A stretch of 64,000 nt of DNA from Paractinoplanes durhamensis (GTDB taxonomy: Bacteria; Actinomycetota; Actinomycetes; Mycobacteriales; Micromonosporaceae), in assembly GCF_016862175.1 (NCBI RefSeq), contig NZ_BOML01000046.1, forward strand, positions 33,210 through 97,209, written 5' to 3'. The notes under the pieces are model-generated. The model did no database searches. It was not told where the DNA came from and saw only the letters and a list, made by a program, of their open reading frames with translations. Below are positions 44,103 to 52,949 of this stretch, one piece after another; position 1 is the stretch's first letter; the number at the start of each line of letters is the position of its first letter. The position numbers and the translations under genes were made by a program.

Positions 44103-45002
44103 TCAACCGAGGTTCGACTCCAGGGCCTCCCGGGCGCAGTGCAGCCTCCGTTCGTCGCCCCGGCGGGCGGCCCGGTCGGCGAACACCGCCATCCGCAGCC
44201 GCATCAGCACCGGCAGCGCCGCCTCCAGCTCGTCGCGGCGGACCGGGCCGGCCGCCACGTACCCGTCGATCAGGTCGGTGGCCCGGTCGGCGCCGCCCGC
44301 GTAGCCGACCGCGGCGGCCACGTCGTAGACCAGCGGACCGACCCCGCTGGCGCCGCAGTCGAGCAGTCCGGCCCGCCCGGTGCCCGGGTCGACCACGAAA
44401 CTCGCCGGGCTGGGGTCACCGTGCAACACCCCGTACGTCAATCGGTCGGTGACGGTGAGCCGGGTGGCCGCGCCGACCGCGTCGGCGACGGCACCGCGGA
44501 GCCAGGGCTCCGCGGAGAGATGCGCCGCGGCGGGGTCGAGCGGCTGCCAGGGGCGCAGGCCCGGGTGGTGAAAATGCTGCAGAGCCTTGTGTACGACCCC
44601 CAGCCGGTCCCCCCACCACTGCTGATCGATCGGGTCGCCGCCGTTCAACCGCCGGCCGGGCACCCGGCGCAGCAGGGCCAGCGACCCGGCCCGGGTCTGC
44701 GCGGTGAGTCCACCGGCGAGGGTGCGCACGGGTTCACCGGCCTCGATGTCGCGCACCCGCAGATGCTCGGCGGCGATCAGACCGGCCTCGACCGGCTGGC
44801 GGGCGCCCGGCTCGGCGAGCCGGCAGATGTAGCGGCCCGGCCCGGCCGTCACCTCCCAGCCCCGGGAGTGCAGCTGGTCGGGCAACGCGACGATCTCGCT
44901 GGGCTGCAGATGCCATTGATCGCGCAAAGTGGAGAGAACTTCGGTGGCGAGATCTTGGGTGGAGGGACGGGGGGTGGAGGGGGAAGGCTCATCGTCCGGC
45001 AC
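44103..45002 (-). CDS. Aminoglycoside phosphotransferase-like kinase
   Basis: This 299-residue protein has an APH/choline-kinase fold with the catalytic HGDPSPASF and the metal site LLDCGASGVGPLVYD. The usual Asn of HGD-x4-N is Ser here. The GTG at 45002 is six bases after GATAAT on the minus strand; the frame open to 45116 is rejected. The substrate is unknown; resistance is unlikely without more evidence. Divergent from the Crp/Fnr gene. Confidence 0.7.
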   Translation of the reverse strand: MPDDEPSPSTPRPSTQDLATEVLSTLRDQWHLQPSEIVALPDQLHSRGWEVTAGPGRYICRLAEPGARQPVEAGLIAAEHLRVRDIEAGEPVRTLAGGLTAQTRAGSLALLRRVPGRRLNGGDPIDQQWWGDRLGVVHKALQHFHHPGLRPWQPLDPAAAHLSAEPWLRGAVADAVGAATRLTVTDRLTYGVLHGDPSPASFVVDPGTGRAGLLDCGASGVGPLVYDVAAAVGYAGGADRATDLIDGYVAAGPVRRDELEAALPVLMRLRMAVFADRAARRGDERRLHCAREALESNLG

Positions 45003-45008
45003 GGCCGG

Positions 45009-45014
45009 ATTATC
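45009..45014 (-). promoter_or_regulatory. Leaderless -10 of the APH-like gene
   Basis: GATAAT, close to consensus TATAAT, lies six bases before the GTG at 45002. Confidence 0.55.
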
Positions 45015-45151
45015 GCCGCGCGAGCCGCGAATCCGACGGACAGAGTGGCCGACGGTGGATGAGTGATAGTCACGCCCGGCTATCGAGAGGTTTACAGATA
45101 GCGACGAGCGCGACATGATCGTACGAGGCCCTGGCGGCCCGCCCGCGTGTG

Positions 45152-45178
45152 TCTCTTGCGCAAGTCTTGTCCAAGAGA
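45152..45178. promoter_or_regulatory. Inverted repeats upstream of the Crp/Fnr gene
   Basis: TCTCTTG-N13-CAAGAGA is perfect, and inside it CTTGCGCAAG (45155-45164) is a 10-base palindrome. They lie about 110 bases before the Crp/Fnr start and may be an operator. Confidence 0.35.
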
Positions 45179-45284
45179 AATGGCGCTGGGGGGTTGCTTC
45201 GTGCTATTAGTGATCGTTCGCGTCGAGGGGCCGACGCCGGCCGGGGGTCGTCGACGCGGTCCCCACCGGGGGAGGGATAGCGCC

Positions 45285-45977
45285 GTGGACCATCGTTTGC
45301 CGGATTCCGGCGACGCGCTCGCCGGCGTGGAGATGTTCGCCGGCCTGGAGCCGGACGTTCGGCAGCGGGTCATCGCCACTGCAGTTCCACGCAACTATCG
45401 CAAAGGTCAGATCCTTTTCGTCGAGCACGATCCCGGCGAGTCGCTGATCATTTTGAAGCGCGGCGCCGTCGCGATCTTCCGTACCGCCCCGACCGGGGAG
45501 CGCGCGGTCCTCACCGTGGTCCGCCCGCCGGACGTGCTGGGCGAGGTGTCCCTTCTGGACGCGTCGACCCGCAGCACCTCGGCCGAGGCCATCGAGGACT
45601 CCCAGGCGCTCACCCTGTCGCGGGCGGCGTTCATGGATCTCGTGCACTCCAACCCGCGCATCCTGGACGCGGTGATGCGGTCGGTGGGTGCACTGATCCG
45701 GCGGCTGACCGAGCAGAACACCGACCACGTCTTCCTCGACCTGCCCGGGCGGGTCGCCAAGACGCTGGTCCGGCTGGCCGGCGAGAGCCAGGCGCCGATG
45801 ATCACGATAGAGCTCAACCAGAGTCAGCTGGCCGAGATGGCCGGCGGCTCCCGGCAGAGCGTGAACCAGGCGATCGGCTCGTTCGCCAGCCGCGGCTGGT
45901 TGCGCACCGAGGGCCGCCGGATCGTGGTCACCGACCTTCAGGCTCTACGGCGCCGCGCGGGGATGGCTGTGGGGTAG
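45285..45977 (+). CDS. Crp/Fnr family transcriptional regulator
   Basis: This 230-residue regulator has a cyclic-nucleotide-binding fold (residues about 15-130: RKGQILFVEHDPGESLIILKRGAVAIFR, then GEVSLLDASTRSTSAEA) and a C-terminal winged HTH (LNQSQLAEMAGGSRQSVNQAIGSFASRGWLR). There are no N-terminal cysteines for an Fe-S cluster, so it is closer to Crp than Fnr. GTG at 45285 has GGGAGG about ten bases upstream. Its 3' end overlaps the convergent acyltransferase by 50 bases. Confidence 0.87.
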   Translation: MDHRLPDSGDALAGVEMFAGLEPDVRQRVIATAVPRNYRKGQILFVEHDPGESLIILKRGAVAIFRTAPTGERAVLTVVRPPDVLGEVSLLDASTRSTSAEAIEDSQALTLSRAAFMDLVHSNPRILDAVMRSVGALIRRLTEQNTDHVFLDLPGRVAKTLVRLAGESQAPMITIELNQSQLAEMAGGSRQSVNQAIGSFASRGWLRTEGRRIVVTDLQALRRRAGMAVG

Positions 45978-46656
45978 GAGCCTCGATAGAGGTCTTCAAG
46001 CTGCTGGCATACACGTCGACGTAGTCACGGCCGCTGAGCACCATCAGCTCGTACATGATCTCGTCGGTGATCGCCCGCTCGACGAAGCGGTCCCCCTGCG
46101 CGTCCGCGTAGCGGGAGAAGTCGAGCGGGTGGCCGAACCGCATCCGGACCCGCTTGATCGTCGGGACGAAGGTGCCGGTCGGCTGGATCTCGTCGGTGTT
46201 CAGCAGCGCCACCGGCACCACCTTCGCGCCGCTCTCCAGCGCCAGCCGCGCCACGCCGGTCTTTCCACGGTAGAGACGGCCGTCCGGCGAGCGGGTGCCC
46301 TCCGGGTAGATGCCGGCGATGCCACCCTCACGCAGCACCCGCAGCAGGGTGTCCAGAGCCGCCTGGGCGGCCCGGCCGCCCGAACGGTCCACCGGGATCG
46401 TCCCGGTCGAGAGGAAGAACTGGCGCATCAGCCGGCCTTTGAGGCCCTTGCCGGTGAAGTATTCGGCCTTGGCGACGAACGTCACCCTGCGCCCGACCAT
46501 CAACGGTGTGAAGATCGAGTCGGAGAACGAGAGGTGGTTGCAGGCCAGGATCACCGGTCCGGAATCGGGCACATTCTCCCGGCCGCGCACGTCGGGGCGG
46601 AACAGGACACGCAGCAGCGGCCCGAGAACCACGTACTTCAGCAGCCAATAGAACAC
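45928..46656 (-). CDS. plsC: 1-acylglycerol-3-phosphate acyltransferase
   Basis: This 242-residue enzyme makes phosphatidic acid or acylates related lipids. The HX4D motif is CNHLSFSDS and the second motif is IYPEGTRSPDG. The preferred start is GTG at 46656 (VFYWLLKYVVLGP), with GAAAGGA six bases upstream; ATG at 46686 is ten codons earlier. It corresponds to Rv2182c in the conserved order. Confidence 0.85.
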   Translation of the reverse strand: MFYWLLKYVVLGPLLRVLFRPDVRGRENVPDSGPVILACNHLSFSDSIFTPLMVGRRVTFVAKAEYFTGKGLKGRLMRQFFLSTGTIPVDRSGGRAAQAALDTLLRVLREGGIAGIYPEGTRSPDGRLYRGKTGVARLALESGAKVVPVALLNTDEIQPTGTFVPTIKRVRMRFGHPLDFSRYADAQGDRFVERAITDEIMYELMVLSGRDYVDVYASSLKTSIEAPTPQPSPRGAVEPEGR

Positions 46657-46815
46657 GAGGGTCCTTTCCGGGACGACCCGGCTCATTTCCGGCAGACGGC
46701 TTGCCCGGTCGCAGAGGGAAGCGTACGAAGCGGGACGGCGCGCGCACAACGCACTCCCGCAACCGGCACTTGGCGTGTCACCATTCAAGGCACGGTCGGC
46801 GAGGGAGTGTAAAGG

Positions 46816-47643
46816 GTGACAGCGGGTGGCGCCCGCCGCGGGCGGCGGGACAACGGGATCGACGCGGCTGACTACGCGGTAGCCGGCGACGTCGATCCGC
46901 GCGTCGGTGAGCACCTTCTCGACGTACTTCAGGCAGTCGGTATCGCGGCGTACCTCCAGCCCACGGCCGACCTCAATCCGATTCTGCGCGCCACGACCCT
47001 GCCGGCCCGGCCGACGGATCGGCTCTACGTGGACCGCGCGCACCTCGACGTCGCCCGGGCGCACCTGCACCAGGTGACCGGCGGCGAACTGCCGACCCCA
47101 CCGGCCGACCCCACCGTCGTCGCCGAGCCTTCCGGGTCGAAGGGTCTCGCCGAGTCCGAGGTCGAGGCCGAGTGGGCCAAGATCGTGGCCGGGTTCCACA
47201 CCGCGGTCGATCCGACCGCCGCGCCCTGGCCCACGACCGAGGACCTGCCGGCCGAGCCGACCCGGGAGCCGTCCGCCCCCCCGGCCGCCGACGGTGTCAC
47301 CTACGGCCGCCGGCGCACCGACCAGAAGCCCGAGCCGTCGCTGCTCGACGGGCTCGACACGTTCGGCGCCGACCTGGCCGAGGACGACGACGAGGAAGAC
47401 GAGCGGTACGTCCCGCCGCCGCCCCCGCCGCTGCCGCGCATCTCGAAGTACGCGGTGATGGGCCTGCTCGGCGTCACCGTCGGCTTCGTGCTCTTCCTCT
47501 TCCCCGGCATCCTGCCGATCGCGCAGGACTACGTGACCCTGCTCGGCTTCGCCGCGATCGTCTCCGGCGCGGTCATGCTCGTCTGGCGCCTGCGCTCGGG
47601 CGACGACGAGGAGGACGACTACGACGACGGCGCAGTGGTCTAG
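46816..47643 (+). CDS. Actinobacterial membrane protein of unknown function (DUF308-like)
   Basis: This 275-residue protein has a folded N-terminal part (ADYAVAGDVDPRVGEHLLDVLQAVGIAAYL), a Pro/Glu/Asp-rich middle and two C-terminal transmembrane helices (YAVMGLLGVTVGFVLFLFPGILPI; VTLLGFAAIVSGAVMLVWRL) ending in an acidic tail. It is a conserved actinobacterial protein type without known function. The GTG at 46816 lacks a clear ribosome site. Confidence 0.65.
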   Translation: MTAGGARRGRRDNGIDAADYAVAGDVDPRVGEHLLDVLQAVGIAAYLQPTADLNPILRATTLPARPTDRLYVDRAHLDVARAHLHQVTGGELPTPPADPTVVAEPSGSKGLAESEVEAEWAKIVAGFHTAVDPTAAPWPTTEDLPAEPTREPSAPPAADGVTYGRRRTDQKPEPSLLDGLDTFGADLAEDDDEEDERYVPPPPPPLPRISKYAVMGLLGVTVGFVLFLFPGILPIAQDYVTLLGFAAIVSGAVMLVWRLRSGDDEEDDYDDGAVV

Positions 47644-47729
47644 CCTCCCAAAACGCTTGGTCCGAGTCTGATTCCTGCCCGAGCGGTGGAATTGACCACT
47701 ATCTGTGTAGCGCTTTGGTGGGGCTCTAG

Positions 47730-47735
47730 TAACCT
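47730..47735 (+). promoter_or_regulatory. Leaderless -10 of otsA
   Basis: TAACCT lies six bases before the ATG at 47742, which favours that start over the GTG one codon earlier. Confidence 0.55.
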
Positions 47736-47741
47736 TCGGTG

Positions 47742-49181
47742 ATGCGCCAGAGCTCGTTGGTCGTGGTCGCGAACCGTCTCCCGCTCGACGACAACGTCGC
47801 CCCGGACGGGGCCTGTGAGTGGCGGCGAAGCCCTGGAGGGCTGGCCAGCGCCCTGCACGCGATCCTGGAAAGCACCCCCGCCACCTGGGTGGGCTGGGGT
47901 GGCGGGGTCGGTCCGGCGCCCGCCCTCGCCGACATCGGCACGCTGCGGCTGCGCCCGGTCGCCCTGACCGAGGACGAGCTGCGCGGCTACTACGAGGGCT
48001 TCGCCAACTCGACACTGTGGCCGCTCTACCACGACGCGGTCGAGACCCCGGTCTTCGACCGCGGCTGGTGGGAGACCTACCGGACGGTCAACCGCCGGTT
48101 CGCCGAGGCCGCCGCCGAGGTGGCCGAGCCCGGCGCCGCCGTCTGGATCCAGGACTACCACCTGCAGCTGGTCCCGCAGTTGCTCCGCGAGCTGCGGCCC
48201 GACCTGCTGATCGGCTTCTTCATGCACGTGCCGTTCCCGCCGCCCGAGCTGTTCATGCAGCTCCCCCGCCGGGTCGAGCTGCTGCGCGGGATGCTCGGCG
48301 CCGACCTGGTCGGCTTCCAGCGCCCGCAGGCCGCGCACAACGTGGCCCAGCTGGCCGGCAAGCTGCTCGGCGCGAAGGGCGCCGACGACGCGATCCTGGT
48401 GGACGGGCGGGTGGTGCGCACCGGCGCGTTCCCGGTGTCGATCGACGTGACCGAGATGGAGGCGCTGTCCGCCCGGCCGTACGTTCTGAATCAGGCCCGG
48501 CAGCTCCGGCACGATCTCGGCCCGCACAAGAGGGTGCTGCTCAGCGTCGACCGGCTCGATTACACGAAGGGCATCGAGCACCGTCTCACGGCGTACAGCG
48601 AGCTGCTGCGCGACGGGCGGGTCAAGGTGCGCGACACGGTGATGGTGCAGGTGGCGGTGCCGAGCCGGGAACGGGTGGAGAGCTACCGCGGCCTCAAGGA
48701 CCGGATCGAGCGCGAGGTCGGCCGGATCAACGGGGAGTACGGGCGGGTCGGCGAGCCGGCCATCCACTACCTGAACCAGCCGTTCGACCGGGCCGACCTG
48801 GCCGCGCTCTACCAGACCGCCGACGTCATGGTGGTGACCCCGCTGCGCGACGGGATGAACCTGGTCGCTAAGGAGTATGTGGCGGCCCGCGCCGACGACA
48901 CCGGGGCGCTGGTGCTCAGCGAGTTCGCCGGGGCGGCCAACGAGCTGGAGGACGCGTTCCAGGTCAACCCGCACGATGTGGACGGGTTGAAGGAGACGCT
49001 GCTGCAGGCGCTGGACGCCGCACCGGCCGACCTGTCCCGGCGGATGTCGGCGATGCGCGCGCACATCACCGAGAACGACATCCACGCGTGGGCCCGCGCC
49101 TACCTGACCGCCCTCGACCACACCGGCCAGCTGGCCCGCCACCTGCCCCGGCAGCGGGAAGCCTCAGCTCGCCGCAGTTAA
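47742..49181 (+). CDS. otsA: Trehalose-6-phosphate synthase
   Basis: This 479-residue GT20 glycosyltransferase joins UDP- or GDP-glucose to glucose-6-phosphate. It has SLVVVANRLPL, WIQDYHLQLVP, GFFMHVPFPPPE, LLSVDRLDYTKGIEHRL and the nucleotide site TPLRDGMNLVAKEYVA. No otsB lies adjacent; its 3' end overlaps the alpha/beta hydrolase (convergent) by 18 bases. Trehalose protects against desiccation and osmotic stress. Confidence 0.92.
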   Translation: MRQSSLVVVANRLPLDDNVAPDGACEWRRSPGGLASALHAILESTPATWVGWGGGVGPAPALADIGTLRLRPVALTEDELRGYYEGFANSTLWPLYHDAVETPVFDRGWWETYRTVNRRFAEAAAEVAEPGAAVWIQDYHLQLVPQLLRELRPDLLIGFFMHVPFPPPELFMQLPRRVELLRGMLGADLVGFQRPQAAHNVAQLAGKLLGAKGADDAILVDGRVVRTGAFPVSIDVTEMEALSARPYVLNQARQLRHDLGPHKRVLLSVDRLDYTKGIEHRLTAYSELLRDGRVKVRDTVMVQVAVPSRERVESYRGLKDRIEREVGRINGEYGRVGEPAIHYLNQPFDRADLAALYQTADVMVVTPLRDGMNLVAKEYVAARADDTGALVLSEFAGAANELEDAFQVNPHDVDGLKETLLQALDAAPADLSRRMSAMRAHITENDIHAWARAYLTALDHTGQLARHLPRQREASARRS

Positions 49182-49931
49182 CTCTTTCGTCAGCCAGTCC
49201 AGGGTCGCGTCGATCGGCTCCGCCCAGCCGGCGTCCAGCATCAGGGCGTGGCCCATGCCGGGGAACAGCAGCGGGGCACCGCCGTAGTGGGCGGCCACCC
49301 GGTCCAGCGACTTGCGCGGCACCACCCGGTCGTCCGGCGAGCCCACCACCAGCACCGGCGGCTTACCCACCGGGCTCGGCACCTGCTTCGGGAACGCCAG
49401 GCGGTGGGCGAAGGTCATCCTGGCCAGGTACGCGTCGGCCTCCTCGGCCGGCAGCGACGCGCTGAACAGTTGCTTGCGGTTCAGGCGGGGGCGGCCCCGC
49501 AGCGTACCCAAAGGATTGGTCTTGATCGCCGCACCGAAGGTGGCCCAGCGGTCCATCGCCGGCGCGACCAGCACCGCCGCCCGGGCCGGATAGCGGCCGA
49601 GCGCCCGCGACACCACCAGCGCCCCCACGCCGTGCCCGATCAGCACCGCCTGCCGGGGCAGCGACGCCGCCGTCTGCACCACGTCGTGCACGTGAGCGCG
49701 CAGGTCACCGCCTTCGCGCGGGGTCAGCGCGTGCGCCGGGAAACCGCGGCCGGCCGTATGCGCGAGCCAGTGCTCGGCGAACGCCCAGGCGCCCACGCCG
49801 GGCCCGGTGACGAACAGCAGCGGCGGGTGCTCGTGCTCGTCCTCCCCCTCGACCAGGCGGGACAGCACCTCCCGCTCGACCGGCGGGACCGGCGACGTCC
49901 AGTCGTCGAAACGCAGCAGGTCGTGGCTCAC
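49164..49931 (-). CDS. Alpha/beta hydrolase
   Basis: This 255-residue hydrolase has the nucleophile elbow IGHGVGALVV, where Gly-His-Gly-Val-Gly departs from the usual GxSxG: a canonical Ser is absent at that position. The later DDRVV (Asp) and GMGHALMLD (His) are present. The GTG at 49931 overlaps the stop of the flavin monooxygenase gene (GTGA), so they form an operon. A role in processing an ester or lactone made by the monooxygenase is plausible. Confidence 0.72.
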   Translation of the reverse strand: MSHDLLRFDDWTSPVPPVEREVLSRLVEGEDEHEHPPLLFVTGPGVGAWAFAEHWLAHTAGRGFPAHALTPREGGDLRAHVHDVVQTAASLPRQAVLIGHGVGALVVSRALGRYPARAAVLVAPAMDRWATFGAAIKTNPLGTLRGRPRLNRKQLFSASLPAEEADAYLARMTFAHRLAFPKQVPSPVGKPPVLVVGSPDDRVVPRKSLDRVAAHYGGAPLLFPGMGHALMLDAGWAEPIDATLDWLTKELTAAS

Positions 49932-51271
49932 TTGGCCGGCTCCATCTCGCGCAGCAGCTCGTCCATCGCCTTCAGGTAGGCGAGGTGGTCGACCTCGAAC
50001 CAGTGCCGGCGACTGGCCACCACCCGGCGTTTGGACCAGCTCGGGATCGGCCGGGCCGACTCCTTCTGCTGCACGGCCGCGGCCCGCTCCGGGTCCTCCC
50101 GGCGCAGCTGCAGCCAGCGGGCCACCGCGACGCTCTGCCAGTGCGCGAGCGGCAGCAACCCGGCGTCCGGCTGCAGCAGGCCGACCACGGCGAGCGTGGG
50201 GTGCTTGCGGGCGAACGAGTGCAGGTGCAGGTCGGGGCGGCCGTCCGGCTCGGTGTCGATCAGGTCGGGGGCCAGGAACTCGAACCGCGGGGCGTAGCCG
50301 GTCGCGGTGATCACCAGGTCGGGGTCGATGCGGCGGCCGTCGGCCAGCTCGACCTGCCCGCCGGCGAAGCGGGCCACATCCGGCACCGCCTTGATCCGGC
50401 CGTGGCCGAGGTAATAGGGCAGCTGGCTGTTGACGATCGGGTGGCTCTCGTACGGCTTGTGGTCGGGCTCCGGCAGGCCGTAACGGGTCAGGTCGCCGGT
50501 GGTCAGCGCGAGGGTGCGGCGGTAGAGCCACTGCCGCAGCTTGAGCGGCACCCGCCACTTGAGCAGGCCGTCGTTCACCTGGTCGGCGGGGCGACCGAAA
50601 ATGTACTTGGGGGCGTACCAGTAGCCGCGGCGGGTCGAGTGCCAGACCGTGGTCGCCTGCTGGGCGGCCTCGACCGCGATGTCGCAGCCGGTGTTGCCGC
50701 CGCCGATCACCAGCACCTTGCGGTTCCGCAGCTGGGCCGGGTCCTTGTACTGCGCCGAGTGGATCACCGTGCCCCGGAAATCCCCGGGGATGTCCGGCTT
50801 GGCGGGCGACCAGTTGTGCCCGTTCGCGGCGATCAGCGCCGCGTAGCGCTGCACCCGGGACGAACCGCCGCCGGTGGACCGGGTGGTCACGTCCCAGCGG
50901 CCGTCGCCGACCGGCACCGCCGACACCACCTCGGTGCCGAACCAGATGTGCTCGCCCAGCCCGAAGTGCTTCGCATACCGCTCCAGGTAGGACAGAACCT
51001 GGCTGTGGTGCGGATAGTCGGGCCAGCTGTCCGGCATCGGGAAGTCGGGGAACTCGGTGAGCGGGCGGGACGAGATCAGGTGGGTGTTCGCGTAGACCGG
51101 GCTGCGATCGTGCCGCCAGTTCCACGCGCCGCCCACCGAGGTCTCGCGCTCGTAGCAGTCGACCGCGAAACCGTGCTCGCGAAGGTTCTTGATCGTGGCA
51201 AGTCCGCTGGCCCCGGCCCCGATGACGCAGACCGCGTCCCGACGGTCGGCGATGTCCGGAGTGTCGTGCAC
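49928..51271 (-). CDS. Flavin-containing monooxygenase (FMO/Baeyer-Villiger type)
   Basis: This 447-residue enzyme has an FAD site (VIGAGASGLATIKNL), the fingerprint FRGTVIHSAQYKD (FxGxxxHxxxY), an NADPH site (VIGGGNTGCDIA) and ITATGYAPRFEFL. It inserts oxygen into a ketone or amine using NADPH. GTG at 51271 is chosen; the frame continues to 51343 without similarity. The coupled hydrolase downstream suggests a short degradative pathway. Confidence 0.87.
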   Translation of the reverse strand: MHDTPDIADRRDAVCVIGAGASGLATIKNLREHGFAVDCYERETSVGGAWNWRHDRSPVYANTHLISSRPLTEFPDFPMPDSWPDYPHHSQVLSYLERYAKHFGLGEHIWFGTEVVSAVPVGDGRWDVTTRSTGGGSSRVQRYAALIAANGHNWSPAKPDIPGDFRGTVIHSAQYKDPAQLRNRKVLVIGGGNTGCDIAVEAAQQATTVWHSTRRGYWYAPKYIFGRPADQVNDGLLKWRVPLKLRQWLYRRTLALTTGDLTRYGLPEPDHKPYESHPIVNSQLPYYLGHGRIKAVPDVARFAGGQVELADGRRIDPDLVITATGYAPRFEFLAPDLIDTEPDGRPDLHLHSFARKHPTLAVVGLLQPDAGLLPLAHWQSVAVARWLQLRREDPERAAAVQQKESARPIPSWSKRRVVASRRHWFEVDHLAYLKAMDELLREMEPAK

Positions 51272-51296
51272 GCGGCGATACTGCCAGATCCGCGGG

Positions 51297-51974
51297 CTAG
51301 GAGGAAGGGAGCAAAAGGTCCGCCAGAACCGGAAGATGATCACTCGCCTGGCGGGCCAGGTCGGACTCGACCACCTCGTAGCGATCGACGGTGATGTCCG
51401 GGGTCACGAACAGGCCGTCGATCAGCCGGGCCGGCAGCGTCGCCGGGTAGGTGAAGCTGCCCGCCGACGACGACACCAGGCCGTCCTCGACCGTCCGCCA
51501 GGCCCCGCCGCCCGGCCCCTCGTTGAGGTCGGCGGCCGCGATCACCGGGCCCTCGACCCGGTCGAGGGCCTCCTTCCAGAGCGCCGCCTGGGCGGGCCGC
51601 TCGGCCGGGTCGGTGGCCAGGTGCGAACCGGACACGGTGAACTGGCCGCCGCGCACCGAGCCGCGCAGGAACGCGGCGCCGCGCAGGTGCCGGCCCGGGG
51701 TCAGCGGGAACCGCATGCACCAGGTCTCGTGCACCCGGACCCGCAGGTTGACCAGCAGCAGGTTGCCCAGCGCCGGCAGGCCGCCGGCGCCCATCACCAT
51801 GCCGGTGTCGTTGGCCAGCGCCGCGCACCGGTGCTGCCAGAGGAAGCGGCGCGGCGCCTCCTGCACCACCAGAACGTCCGGGGCGAGCTCACGGACCAAC
51901 GTGACCAGGGCGGCCCGGTCGTCCTTCAGGCCGTGCACGTTGTAGCTGAGAACCCGCAGCGGCACCCCGGTCAT
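51297..51974 (-). CDS. Endonuclease/exonuclease/phosphatase family protein
   Basis: This 225-residue protein has the EEP fold marks: LSYNVHGLKDD (metal Asn), VVQEAPRRF (Glu), VSGSHLATDP, IAAADLNEGPGG (Asp and Asn) and ASDHLPVLADL (catalytic Asp-His). No signal peptide. It lies three bases after the glucokinase stop on the same strand. The substrate could be DNA, inositol phosphates or phospholipids. Confidence 0.8.
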   Translation of the reverse strand: MTGVPLRVLSYNVHGLKDDRAALVTLVRELAPDVLVVQEAPRRFLWQHRCAALANDTGMVMGAGGLPALGNLLLVNLRVRVHETWCMRFPLTPGRHLRGAAFLRGSVRGGQFTVSGSHLATDPAERPAQAALWKEALDRVEGPVIAAADLNEGPGGGAWRTVEDGLVSSSAGSFTYPATLPARLIDGLFVTPDITVDRYEVVESDLARQASDHLPVLADLLLPSS

Positions 51975-51976
51975 GG

Positions 51977-52927
51977 TCAGGCGCTCCGGGCCAGGTCGGC
52001 GGCGCCGACCACGCCGGCCGTGTTGCCGGTCTCGGCCGCCACCACCTCGGCGACCGGGAAGCGGTCGCGCTGTTTCAGCTGGTCGCGATACGTGTTTTGA
52101 GTCGGCACCATGAGCAGGTCACCGGCGTCGATCACGCCGCCGCCGACCACCAGGATCTGCGGGTCGAAGCTCTGCGCCAGGTCGGCCATCGCCACCCCGA
52201 GCCAGTAGCCGATCTGCGCGAACGCGTCCCGGGCCACGCCGTCGCCGTCGTGGGCCGCCGCGGTGATCTGCCGCCCGGTGATCGCCAGTGGGTCGCCGCC
52301 GGCCAGCGCGAGCAGCTTGGCCGCCCGCTCCGGCTCCTGGCGGGCACCGGCCCGGGCGAACCGGACCAGGGCGTTGCCGCTCGCGTACTGCTCCAGGCAG
52401 CCCAGCCGGCCGCACCCGCACGGATGGCCGTCCGGCACCGACTGGATGTGGCCGAGCTCGCCGGCGATGCCGTTGGCGCCGCGCCACAGCTTGCCGTTCA
52501 GCACGATGCCACCGCCGATCCCGGTCCCCACGGTGATCATCACCATCGAGTCGTCGGCGTGCTTGGCGACCCCGAACCGGAACTCGGCCCAGGCGGCCAC
52601 GTTCGCGTCGTTCTCCAGCACGGTCGGCAGGCCGACCGCCTTGGTCACGTAGTCCCGCAGCGGCTCGTCCCGCCACGCCAGGTTGGGAGCGAACAGCACG
52701 GTCGACCCGGCCGCGTCGATCCAGGCGGCCGCGCCGATCCCGATCGCGGTGGCCTGCGGGTACTGAGCCGCCAGCTCGCAAGCCACCTCGACGATCGTGT
52801 CCCGGGTGCCGGCCGGGTCCTCGGCCGGGGTGTCACGGCGGTTGGACGCCAGCACCGTGCCGTGCTCGTCGACCACACCACCGGCCACCTTCGTGCCGCC
52901 GACGTCGACTCCGATGGTCAGCGTCAC
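51977..52927 (-). CDS. glkA: ROK family glucokinase
   Basis: This 316-residue ATP-dependent glucose kinase has phosphate motif IGVDVGGTKVAGGVV, ENDANVAAWAE with catalytic Asp, TVGTGIGGGIV, GELGHIQ, and the ROK zinc site CGCGRLGCLEQYASG. In Streptomyces the homologue SCO2126 mediates glucose repression. GTG at 52927 has GAGGAG six bases upstream. The hypothetical upstream gene and SRPBCC gene are on the same strand. Confidence 0.92.
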   Translation of the reverse strand: MTLTIGVDVGGTKVAGGVVDEHGTVLASNRRDTPAEDPAGTRDTIVEVACELAAQYPQATAIGIGAAAWIDAAGSTVLFAPNLAWRDEPLRDYVTKAVGLPTVLENDANVAAWAEFRFGVAKHADDSMVMITVGTGIGGGIVLNGKLWRGANGIAGELGHIQSVPDGHPCGCGRLGCLEQYASGNALVRFARAGARQEPERAAKLLALAGGDPLAITGRQITAAAHDGDGVARDAFAQIGYWLGVAMADLAQSFDPQILVVGGGVIDAGDLLMVPTQNTYRDQLKQRDRFPVAEVVAAETGNTAGVVGAADLARSA

Positions 52928-52949
52928 GCTTTGCTCCTCTGCTACCCGC

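Noticed and set aside
44103..45002. An antibiotic resistance gene (aminoglycoside phosphotransferase)
   Set aside because: The catalytic Asn is replaced and the family includes many non-resistance kinases; context gives no support.
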